DNA of 45,094 nucleotides from an uncultured Alphaproteobacteria bacterium (GTDB lineage Bacteria > Pseudomonadota > Alphaproteobacteria > Methylaequorales > Methylaequoraceae): assembly GCA_902542925.1 (NCBI GenBank), contig CACBWF010000005.1:1-45094 (forward strand), in the 5' to 3' direction. The notes beneath the pieces are model-generated. The model saw only the letters and a program-made list of their open reading frames with translations. It was not told where the DNA came from and did no database searches. How positions within the stretch are numbered: position 1 is the stretch's first letter; every line of letters begins with the position of its first letter. Shown here piece by piece: positions 27,563 to 35,081 of the stretch. Both the position numbers and the translations under genes were made by a program.

Positions 27563-27715
27563 TCAAAGGTTTTTATAAATAAAAGGTGCCGTTGAGTCTG
27601 AATGTCTCTGTGTCAATAGTAAAAGTCCAACGAATAAAGCAGTGAGAAATACAATCCCAATCCAAATTTTTTTATTTGTCAACAAACTGATAAAAATCTT
27701 TACAAAAATTTTCAA
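27563..27715 (-). CDS. 50-residue single-span membrane protein, DUF5989-like
   Basis: A short frame reads from a TTG (27713-27715) to TGA (27563-27565). An AAGG ribosome site lies 7 bases before the TTG. The product starts with a short basic amphipathic stretch, has one span (about residues 18-36, IWIGIVFLTALFVGLLLL) and ends in DSTAPFIYKNL. The W-I-x-x...LLLLTQ...APFIY pattern is, from memory, that of the DUF5989 family. These tiny proteins are found beside carbamoyltransferase, SGNH or MBOAT/acyltransferase genes in polysaccharide and natural product clusters. It lies 10 bases before the acyltransferase gene and may be a partner or stabiliser of it. Function is unknown. Confidence 0.68.
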   Translation of the reverse strand: MKIFVKIFISLLTNKKIWIGIVFLTALFVGLLLLTQRHSDSTAPFIYKNL

Positions 27716-27915
27716 AGCTTTACCTTAATGATACCTGATAATGTAGTATAAAATACTATATTAATATTTTAAACTAGGTTAATATTTTAATTTGAATTTT
27801 TACTAGCAAATTATTTTTATAAAAATTAGAAGTTTTTGTATAAGTAATCTTAAGGTAATAGAAAGTAGAAAATTACACTTTATTTATTAAAATAAAAAAA
27901 TCAAGAACCCCTTAA

Positions 27916-29115
27916 ATGATTAAAAAAAAAAGTTTCAGCATATTTCTAATAACTTTTTTTTTAGTTATTATTTTTGAGTTTTCATCATATTTATTTCTAA
28001 AATTTTTTACAAATAATGGTACTTTTAGGCAGGAAGTACCAAGGTTCTTATTTGACCCGATTATTGGAAGAAAAATGCAACCAAACTATTTTGATTCTAA
28101 TAACAAACCCAGGACAAATACTTACGGTAGAGCAATAACTCCCATTCAGCATAATGTTCCACAACTTACAATTATAATAACGGGTGCTAGTGCAGTATTT
28201 CAAAGTTCATCAAGAAATAATAGTATGTCAATACCATCAATTTTAGAAGAAAAAATAAATAATGTTTATGGTATTAAAGCTGAGGTTATTAATTTAGCTT
28301 TACCAGGATTTACATCTTATCAAGAATTAATGGAGCTGCATGATTACTTTTTGTCTGAAAAAGCAAATATTGTAATTTCGATTTCAGGTTACTCAGACAT
28401 TACAGCAAGGTTTGAGGTATCTAAAATTACAGATCCAGATATATACAAAGGTAATCCAAATAAAAGATATGATCTCATCTTTGATACTAGATATTTCAAC
28501 AAATTGGATGTTATAGAAGATTTAGAAAAAGGAAAATTTATTTTTCATAATTTTGATTATTTTTTAAGGAAAAATTCTTATTTCATTGAATTAATTGACA
28601 GAATAATTCAAAAACTAAATTCAATTCAAATTAACAATGATAATAATAAAAACGAAGTTAATCTTTATCATAGCTATTTGAAAGAAAATTTAACTAAGGA
28701 AATTCTTAAAATGCAAGAAGATCAAATTAAACAAAAGGCAAAAATCTCTATTTCACATTATGCAATGATGGATGCATTATCAAAAATAAACGATGCAGAT
28801 TTTTTTTTATTCTTGCAACCTACTGCACTGTCCTGGGATAATTTTGAAAAAACTGATTCGTATCAAAATTTTCGTGAATATGAAAAAAATCTTTTACCAA
28901 TTTATAAAGAAAATTTTAATAACTTTTATGGTGAGTTGAATACCATAAATAAATCCGTTGGAAATCTATATGATTTCAGGAAAGTATTTGATTCAACTAA
29001 AGGTGAGATATTTGAGGATCACATTCACTACAATGACTTAGGAACTGCCATTATATCTGATGAAATTTTAAAAATTTTAAGTTCTAAATACCTTTGGAAG
29101 AAGAAAAAAAATTAA
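27916..29115 (+). CDS. membrane-anchored SGNH hydrolase-like protein
   Basis: The 399-residue protein has a hydrophobic N-terminal anchor (about residues 8-30). The block I motif is ITGASAVFQ with Ser92, and the terminal DHIHYND gives Asp368 and His371 (DxxH). The block III position reads SGYSDI rather than GxND, so the oxyanion Asn appears to be Ser. It is another member of the family represented at 2.5 kb and 20.9 kb, but the three are clearly divergent in sequence. It is divergent to the DUF5989-like/acyltransferase operon and shares its 200-base upstream region, which suggests a joint function in glycan O-acylation or de-acylation. Confidence 0.75.
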   Translation: MIKKKSFSIFLITFFLVIIFEFSSYLFLKFFTNNGTFRQEVPRFLFDPIIGRKMQPNYFDSNNKPRTNTYGRAITPIQHNVPQLTIIITGASAVFQSSSRNNSMSIPSILEEKINNVYGIKAEVINLALPGFTSYQELMELHDYFLSEKANIVISISGYSDITARFEVSKITDPDIYKGNPNKRYDLIFDTRYFNKLDVIEDLEKGKFIFHNFDYFLRKNSYFIELIDRIIQKLNSIQINNDNNKNEVNLYHSYLKENLTKEILKMQEDQIKQKAKISISHYAMMDALSKINDADFFLFLQPTALSWDNFEKTDSYQNFREYEKNLLPIYKENFNNFYGELNTINKSVGNLYDFRKVFDSTKGEIFEDHIHYNDLGTAIISDEILKILSSKYLWKKKKN

Positions 29116-29196
29116 CGCAGCTCAATACAAAAAATTCTTTTGATTTAAAACTAAATCAAAAAAATTTAAACTGTGAACTGTTTAAGAAAGATAATA

Positions 29197-29961
29197 ATGG
29201 CTAGACATAGAGGTAAATTTAATATTAAAAACCCTGAACCCTATGAGCTAAGTAGATCAAGAATAGAAAACTTTATAAAATGTCCAGCATGCTTTTATAT
29301 GCAGCAAGTGGAAGGTATTGAATTTCCAAGTATTCCGAGTTTTAATATTAATGAAGCTACTGATATTTTGTTAAAAAAAGACTTTAATTATTATAGAGAA
29401 AAAAAAGAATCTCATCCTTTTTTAGTAAAAAATGGTTATTCGCATCTGATCCCATATCAACATGAACACTTTGAACTTTGGACTCAAAGTTTACATTTTG
29501 GTGCAAAGGGCCGGATGCATTATGATCATCAAAGGACTAATATTAGGGTAGGTGGAGGTCTTGATGATGTATGGTTTAATGAAAAAACGTCAAAAATTCA
29601 CATAGTTGATTATAAAAGTACATCACAAAAAAAAGACAATGGACCAATAAGTTTAGATGATACATGGAAAAAAGCTTATAAAAGGCAAATGGATCTTTAT
29701 GTTTGGATCATGCAAAAAAAAGGGTTTAATGTTGACAATATTGGTTTCTTTTTATATTGCGATGGTAACAGATTTACTAATCAGAATTTCTTAAATGAAA
29801 AGAATGCAATAATGGAATTTAAAATGACTCTGATTGAATACGAAACAGATTTGTCTTGGATTGAAAGAACACTTTATAGTATCTCCAATTGTTTAAAACT
29901 ACAAAAAAGACCTAAACATTCAGAATTTTGTGAATACGGAAGGTTTATTGAACAAATTTAA
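29197..29961 (+). CDS. PD-(D/E)XK nuclease superfamily protein (RecB/Cas4-like)
   Basis: The 254-residue protein has GGGLDDVWF (Asp123/Asp124), HIVDYKST (Asp138, Lys140) and RQMDLYVW (Gln164...Tyr168), the order of the RecB/Cas4-type nuclease core. The N-terminal FIKCPACFY gives a CxxC at residues 29 and 32, and HSEFCEYG gives another Cys near 245. In Cas4 and AddB such cysteines bind an iron-sulfur cluster, but here only three are well placed. I start at the ATG at 29197, which has AAGAAAG ahead; a GTG at 29173 is in frame. There is no CRISPR array or cas gene around it, and its role among glycan genes is unknown. Confidence 0.75.
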   Translation: MARHRGKFNIKNPEPYELSRSRIENFIKCPACFYMQQVEGIEFPSIPSFNINEATDILLKKDFNYYREKKESHPFLVKNGYSHLIPYQHEHFELWTQSLHFGAKGRMHYDHQRTNIRVGGGLDDVWFNEKTSKIHIVDYKSTSQKKDNGPISLDDTWKKAYKRQMDLYVWIMQKKGFNVDNIGFFLYCDGNRFTNQNFLNEKNAIMEFKMTLIEYETDLSWIERTLYSISNCLKLQKRPKHSEFCEYGRFIEQI

Positions 29962-30056
29962 ATAGATATAATTGTATTAATTTCTAAACTTAGTGTAAAA
30001 ATATATTAAAAGTTCTTCAAGAGATTGTTTTTTAAAACGTATGATATTATGTCTTT

Positions 30057-30821
30057 ATGAAATTTCCTAGTACACCAAGTTTTAGACTCGAGAACAAAAG
30101 AGCACTTGTGACCGGAGCAAGCAGAGGAATTGGTGTAGGTGCTGCAATTGCTCTTTCTGAGGCAGGGTCAGAAGTTATTATGTTATCAAGAAGTAGAGAA
30201 AATCTGGAAAAAATCAAAAAACATATATGTAAACAAGGTAGACAAGCATATTACAAGGTTTTAGATATTAATAAAACTAAAGATGTTGAGAATTTTATAA
30301 AAAAAGAAAAACCCTTTGACATTCTTATCAATAATGCGGGAACCAATATTCCTTCAAGTCTAATAAAAACTAAAGAAAAAGATTTTGATTATCAAATTTC
30401 ATTGAATATCAAGTCCGTCATAAACATAACAAGGTTTGTTGTAAAGAAAATGATTGCAAACAAGATTAACGGCTCCATAATAAATGTTTCTTCACAAATG
30501 GGTCATGTTGGTGCGATTAATAGAACAACTTATTGTACTACAAAATTTGCAATTGAAGGTTTTACGAAGGCATCATCTCTGGAATTAGCAAAATATGGAA
30601 TAAGAGTAAATTCAATCTGCCCAACCTTTATAAAAACTCCTATGACTAAAGTTTTTTTTAAAAAAAGGAATTTTGAAAAAGAAGTATTATCAAAAATACC
30701 CTTAAAAAGATTAGGTGAAATTAAAGATCTTATGGGACCTTTTGTATTTTTAGCATCAGATGCTTCATCTCTTATAACAGGATCTAGCTTGTTAGTGGAT
30801 GGTGGTTGGACAGCGCAGTAA
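30057..30821 (+). CDS. short-chain dehydrogenase/reductase
   Basis: The protein is a classical 254-residue SDR with TGASRGIG at residues 19-26 for the cofactor, LINNAG at about 90, the catalytic Ser145/Ser146, Tyr159 and Lys163 in the YCTTK motif, and a C-terminal GSSLLVDGGW. No membrane or signal segment is present. Family members reduce sugars, ketones or fatty acyl intermediates; the substrate cannot be inferred. It is separated from the nuclease gene by 95 bases and from the CmoA-like gene by 177 bases, so it is probably its own unit. It is only distantly like the SDR in the nonulosonate operon. Confidence 0.85.
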   Translation: MKFPSTPSFRLENKRALVTGASRGIGVGAAIALSEAGSEVIMLSRSRENLEKIKKHICKQGRQAYYKVLDINKTKDVENFIKKEKPFDILINNAGTNIPSSLIKTKEKDFDYQISLNIKSVINITRFVVKKMIANKINGSIINVSSQMGHVGAINRTTYCTTKFAIEGFTKASSLELAKYGIRVNSICPTFIKTPMTKVFFKKRNFEKEVLSKIPLKRLGEIKDLMGPFVFLASDASSLITGSSLLVDGGWTAQ

Positions 30822-30998
30822 TAATTCTAATGAGGAACAAAGATTAAAGATTTTACTCCAATCACCCTCAGTTTTTCTACTAAAATAAATAACTATTATA
30901 TCTCCCCATTTAAAAAAAAGAGAGAGAAACTTTTAATTAACTTAAGTAATAATTTGCAATAAGATTAAAATATCTTAATATCAAAAACTAAATAATAT

Positions 30999-31757
30999 TT
31001 GGATCAACAATTGACAAAAAAAATAAAATTGGTGAAAAAATTTGATGCTGGTGAAGGCATAAATGTTAAGAATGCCTCATGGACTTTCGGAGAAAACACA
31101 CCTAAGAACTTTTCGGAACATGTAAAACGCTCAGTGCCGTTCTATGATGAGGGTCATGAATTAATATTACAAATAAGTGATTTCTTTGTAAAAGAAAATT
31201 CAGTCTGTTACGAATTGGGTGTTGCGACTGGAAAGTTAATTAATAAGTTAGCAAAGCGCCATAAAAAGAGTACGAAATGGATTGGGATTGATAAAGAAAT
31301 TGGAATGATTAAACAGGCAAAAAAAGAAATAGACTCAGAATTTTTAAAAAGTAAGACTGTAGCCTTAGTTGAAGACGACCTAGTTTTTTTTCCTTACGAA
31401 AAATCTGATTTAATGATTTCTTACTATACGGTTCAATTTATACAACCAAAATATAGACAAGAAATGCTGAATATGATCTTTAGGAATCTAAATTGGGGTG
31501 GGGCCTTTTTGCTTTTTGAAAAAGTTCGAGCACCTGATGCACGATTTCAAGACATTACTACTTCTCTCTATAATGAATATAAGCTAAGCCAAGGATATAA
31601 ACCAGATGAGATAATTGCTAAATCAAGGAGTTTAAAGGGTATATTGGAACCTTTTTCCTCTTCAGCAAATAAAGATCTTCTAAAAAGAGCAGGATTCAAA
31701 GATATAATTACTGTATTTAAGTGGATTTGTTTTGAAGGTTACTTATGCATCAAATGA
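30999..31757 (+). CDS. CmoA-like (carboxy-SAM synthase-related) methyltransferase-fold protein
   Basis: The 252-residue product resembles E. coli CmoA by eye along its whole length. HVKRSVPFY precedes the SAM loop CYELGVATGK (residues 70-79), then IGIDKEIGMI, YTVQFIQPKYRQEML, and the late IIAKSRSLKGIL. In CmoA an Arg at the last motif (R199, from memory) binds the carboxylate of prephenate and carboxy-SAM; R210 here aligns with it. CmoA makes carboxy-S-adenosylmethionine, normally for tRNA wobble modification with CmoB, which is not nearby. The frame has a stop at 30993-30995 and no ATG until far downstream, so initiation must be at TTG 30999 or another weak codon. It is 6 bases before a second methyltransferase gene. 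Confidence 0.72.
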   Translation: MDQQLTKKIKLVKKFDAGEGINVKNASWTFGENTPKNFSEHVKRSVPFYDEGHELILQISDFFVKENSVCYELGVATGKLINKLAKRHKKSTKWIGIDKEIGMIKQAKKEIDSEFLKSKTVALVEDDLVFFPYEKSDLMISYYTVQFIQPKYRQEMLNMIFRNLNWGGAFLLFEKVRAPDARFQDITTSLYNEYKLSQGYKPDEIIAKSRSLKGILEPFSSSANKDLLKRAGFKDIITVFKWICFEGYLCIK

Positions 31758-31763
31758 GAATTT

Positions 31764-32690
31764 ATGGAAGATTACATTAAAGATTATCTTAATCATATAA
31801 GTATGGATCAAAAAAAGTATTTTTCAGAATTTATAAGATGCGAAGTCTGTGAAAGTGAAGATCATAAAATCGTTAGAGAAATTGTTTCTATTAGTAGAGG
31901 AAATTATGGGAAACTGCCAGTGGTTTCTTGCAAGAAGTGTGGGTTCCTGTTTCAGAACCCAAGATTAAATGAACAATTTTATGAAGATTATTATAAAAAA
32001 AACTATAGAAATTTGCTTTTTAAGAGAAACGATCCCTCAAAAGATTTTATTAATGATCAGTTGTTAAGAGGTAAAAAGTTATTTGAATTTATTAGAGAAT
32101 TTATTCCAAAAAAAGGAAAAATACTGGATGTTGGTTGCTCAGTTGGATGTATGCTTATTCCATTTATTAAGTACGGATGGGAAGCTTTTGGTACAGATCT
32201 TGACACTGATTATGTAAAATATGGCAAAGAAAGACTTGGGCTGCCATTAGAAGATGTAAAGGCTGAAAATATGATTCTTGAAGAAAACAGTTATGACTTA
32301 ATTATAATTATGGGATCACTTGAACATATATATGATCCGAACAAAACACTTGAAATATGTAAAAAGGCAGCAAAGGATAACTCTCTAATTATTCTTGAAG
32401 GAAGAGGCGAACCTCAGTCACATACTCGAGATTATTTTAATCAAAATCATCACAGATACTTTTCATTAGTTTCTATTGAGTTAATGATGATGAAGCATGG
32501 CTGGAAGCCTTTCTTGACAACTGATGCAATGATACATGGTCCTACAAGGCCTGGGGCTTTTACAAGTGTGGGGAAATTAGAAAAACAATTTAAGAAAGAG
32601 GATTTTAAGAAGATCTTAAAAAATCATAAAGAAAATTATAAAGAAGTTATAAAAAAATTGGACAATCATGATAGAAAATTTGAGTTATAG
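31764..32690 (+). CDS. zinc-ribbon class I SAM methyltransferase
   Basis: The 308-residue protein begins with a probable zinc site made of two CxxC pairs (C26/C29 in RCEVCES and C56/C59 in SCKKCGFLF), followed by NPRLNEQFYEDYY. The SAM motif ILDVGCSVGCM lies at about 120-130, with GSLEHIYDPNKTLE as motif IV. This is the build of the methyltransf_13/23-type C- and O-methyltransferases of deoxysugar clusters, although it lacks their long C-terminal domain. It lies 6 bases after the CmoA-like gene, so both are surely co-expressed. It may therefore use the neighbour's product as group donor, which is a hypothesis. Confidence 0.78.
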   Translation: MEDYIKDYLNHISMDQKKYFSEFIRCEVCESEDHKIVREIVSISRGNYGKLPVVSCKKCGFLFQNPRLNEQFYEDYYKKNYRNLLFKRNDPSKDFINDQLLRGKKLFEFIREFIPKKGKILDVGCSVGCMLIPFIKYGWEAFGTDLDTDYVKYGKERLGLPLEDVKAENMILEENSYDLIIIMGSLEHIYDPNKTLEICKKAAKDNSLIILEGRGEPQSHTRDYFNQNHHRYFSLVSIELMMMKHGWKPFLTTDAMIHGPTRPGAFTSVGKLEKQFKKEDFKKILKNHKENYKEVIKKLDNHDRKFEL

Positions 32691-32704
32691 ATTGTATTAA
32701 GTGC

Positions 32705-33100
32705 ATGCAAAATTATTTATTTAAATTCATTTTTATCCTATTGATAATTTTATTAAGACAACACAGTCTTGATGCCAAGAGATATGAGCTAAAAAAGTTT
32801 GTTTGTGCCGATCAGCTTGGACCTAGAGTTGAATTTACACTCCCAAATTTCAGTAATAATAATAAGAAAACTCTTTTTAAAATTTTTGACAATGAAAGAA
32901 GAGAATTATCTTATGAACAATTTAGTGAATTAAAGAAAGTTAAAAGTATTATAGATGATTCATATTTTTTCTATGTTGCAGAAATAGCTCTAAGTCAAAA
33001 TGGTGATGATAAAATCTATTTTGAATTCTTCCCTCCCTCAACAATGATGATAAAAGTAAATCAATCGCAGTTCAAAAATCTGGCTTGCTGGACAATTTGA
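32705..33100 (+). CDS. small secreted protein of unknown function
   Basis: The 131-residue product has an N-terminal hydrophobic stretch (about residues 6-18) followed by HSLDAKRY, which looks like a signal peptide with cleavage near Ala24. Mature protein contains two cysteines (C34 and C128) that could form a disulfide bond, and is rich in Phe, Lys and Asn. No family is recognised. It begins 14 bases after the zinc-ribbon methyltransferase gene and precedes asnB, on the same strand, so it may be part of the same transcript. Confidence 0.55.
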   Translation: MQNYLFKFIFILLIILLRQHSLDAKRYELKKFVCADQLGPRVEFTLPNFSNNNKKTLFKIFDNERRELSYEQFSELKKVKSIIDDSYFFYVAEIALSQNGDDKIYFEFFPPSTMMIKVNQSQFKNLACWTI

Positions 33101-33207
33101 TAAAATAAGTTTCTTTGTTTGTAAATAATCTTTATGAACTTTTATTTTTGTTTTTAAAATGTAACATTATATCAAAAAAGTTTTTTTATTATTTAGTTGG
33201 TGGATAT

Positions 33208-35064
33208 ATGTGCGGATTTTTTGGAATAGTCTCGTCATCAGAAAATATTCTTTCCTATTCAAGTCAAATTAAATCGGCTTTAAATTCTATTAATCATAGA
33301 GGGCCGGACCAAAAAGATTTTTTCTTTGGAAAAAAATTCGCTATTGGTTGCGTAAGATTGTCTATTATTGATTTATCAATCCAGGGAAACCAACCAATGG
33401 TAGCAAAAAATGAAGGGATTGTTTTGGGATTCAATGGTGAAATTTATAATTACAAGGAAATAAGGAGAGCTTTAGTTTCTAGAGGATATAAATTTTCAGG
33501 ATTTTCTGATACTGAGGTTCTTAAGAATTCTTTTCTTGAATGGGGGAATAATTGTGTAAATTATTTGCGAGGAATGTTTTCATTTATTATATGGAATGAA
33601 AAAAAAAAAGAACTTTCTGCTTTTGTTGATAGATTTGGTATTAAACCATTATTCTATATTAAATATAATAATCTTTTAATTCTATCATCTGAAATTAAAG
33701 CTATACTAGCGTTTCTTCCAGATGAGAAGAAAATAAATGAAAAAAGTATTTTTAAATTTATTTCGAGGGGATGGGCAGATACTAACGAAGAAACTTTCTT
33801 TAAAAATATTAAAAGACTCCCCGCTTCCTCATTGTTAAACTTCTCTTTAAATCAGATTAAAGTAAAAAAATATTGGAAATTAAAATTTGAAAAAACAATT
33901 AATTTTGACAAAAAGAATTTTAGTAAAATCTTCAAAGAAAATATTTCTTTACATTTGAATTCAGATGTTCCTATTGCGACAACACTCTCGGGAGGTCTTG
34001 ACTCTTCATCAATAACATCAATATCATCTGATTTACTTGGCAAAAGTAAATCACCTCATGCTTTTAGTATCATACCACCCCACACAGTGGATGAAAGTAA
34101 ACTGATAAATGAGATGATTAGAAATCTAAATATAGAGCATACATATTGTAATCTTTCAGAAGTTAATATAGTTAAAACTTTTGATCAGGTAATTCTGGCG
34201 CATGACGAACCATTTCTTTCGTCATGTGCATTTTATCAATATATATTAAGAAAACTAATTTCTGAGCTCGGTTACAAAGTTCTCTTAGTTGGTGAAGGTG
34301 GGGACGAGCTACTTGGAGGGTACAGAAGAATGATTTATCCATATTTATACTCACTAAAACAAGAAGGGAAAAATAGTATAATAAATTCAACACTAGATAA
34401 ATTGGAATCTTTCCTAGGTATTCCAAAAAAAGATGCAATTATTAATTTTTCTAATTATTCTAGAATGATTGAAGTAGGAGAAAGTGGTCAAGAAAATATT
34501 GAAGCCTATTCATACTTAGATGATAGTTTTTTAAAAAAATATCATGCTTTACTTAAAGCACCAAGCTATCCAATAAAAAAAGGTCGAAAAGAAAATAGGT
34601 TTTTATCACACTTGATTTATCATATATTTGATAGAGACATTCCATACACACTCAGGACCGAAGATAGAAATTCAATGGCACATAGTTTAGAAAGTAGAGT
34701 CCCGTTTTTAGACCATGTTTTTGCTCAGTTTGTTTTTAATCATAATTTTGTTGAATTTATGTATGAAGGAATCAATAAGTCAATGCTACGTAGAAGTATG
34801 CTTGGGAATTTACCTAATTTGATTTTAAAAAATAAAAAAAAATACGGGAGACCAGGAAATAATTCTTATTTTGTGTATGAATTATTATGTGAAAAAATAA
34901 TACGTATGATTGATTCAGATATTTTTGACGATTTTAACTGGTTCAAGAGAAATAATCTAAAATCAAGGTTTTTAATGGATAAAGATGCTTTTAATGAAAA
35001 AAGTTCATCATTCTGGTTTAGATATTATGTTCTAGGAAGATGGATAGCCCTTAAAATCGCATAA
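33208..35064 (+). CDS. asnB: glutamine-dependent asparagine synthetase family protein
   Basis: The 618-residue enzyme starts with MCGFFGIVS, so that after removal of Met the catalytic Cys2 of the class II glutaminase is exposed. This fixes the start at 33208, which also has a GGTGG ribosome site 4 bases upstream, rather than an upstream TTG at 33115. NHRGPDQ and FNGEIYNY follow in the glutaminase domain. The synthetase domain has TLSGGLDSSS with the pyrophosphate loop at 261-267 and GEGGDELLGGY. Family members amidate aspartate, or in polysaccharide clusters amidate uronic acids. It is followed 17 bases later by the sulfotransferase gene, and its context favours sugar amidation over amino acid synthesis. 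Confidence 0.9.
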   Translation: MCGFFGIVSSSENILSYSSQIKSALNSINHRGPDQKDFFFGKKFAIGCVRLSIIDLSIQGNQPMVAKNEGIVLGFNGEIYNYKEIRRALVSRGYKFSGFSDTEVLKNSFLEWGNNCVNYLRGMFSFIIWNEKKKELSAFVDRFGIKPLFYIKYNNLLILSSEIKAILAFLPDEKKINEKSIFKFISRGWADTNEETFFKNIKRLPASSLLNFSLNQIKVKKYWKLKFEKTINFDKKNFSKIFKENISLHLNSDVPIATTLSGGLDSSSITSISSDLLGKSKSPHAFSIIPPHTVDESKLINEMIRNLNIEHTYCNLSEVNIVKTFDQVILAHDEPFLSSCAFYQYILRKLISELGYKVLLVGEGGDELLGGYRRMIYPYLYSLKQEGKNSIINSTLDKLESFLGIPKKDAIINFSNYSRMIEVGESGQENIEAYSYLDDSFLKKYHALLKAPSYPIKKGRKENRFLSHLIYHIFDRDIPYTLRTEDRNSMAHSLESRVPFLDHVFAQFVFNHNFVEFMYEGINKSMLRRSMLGNLPNLILKNKKKYGRPGNNSYFVYELLCEKIIRMIDSDIFDDFNWFKRNNLKSRFLMDKDAFNEKSSSFWFRYYVLGRWIALKIA

Positions 35065-35081
35065 AATAAAAGTACTAAGTA

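Noticed and set aside
27721-27857. TACCTTAA/TTAAGGTA inverted pair in the acyltransferase-operon/SGNH gap
   Set aside because: Arms are 121 bases apart and one covers the ribosome site of the small gene; most likely chance.
29197-29961. Nuclease as Cas4 of a CRISPR system
   Set aside because: No repeat array, cas1 or cas2 is present, and the cysteine pattern is incomplete for Cas4.
33115-33207. N-terminal extension of the asparagine synthetase from a TTG at 33115
   Set aside because: It would bury the catalytic Cys that must follow the first Met; the ATG at 33208 has a proper ribosome site.
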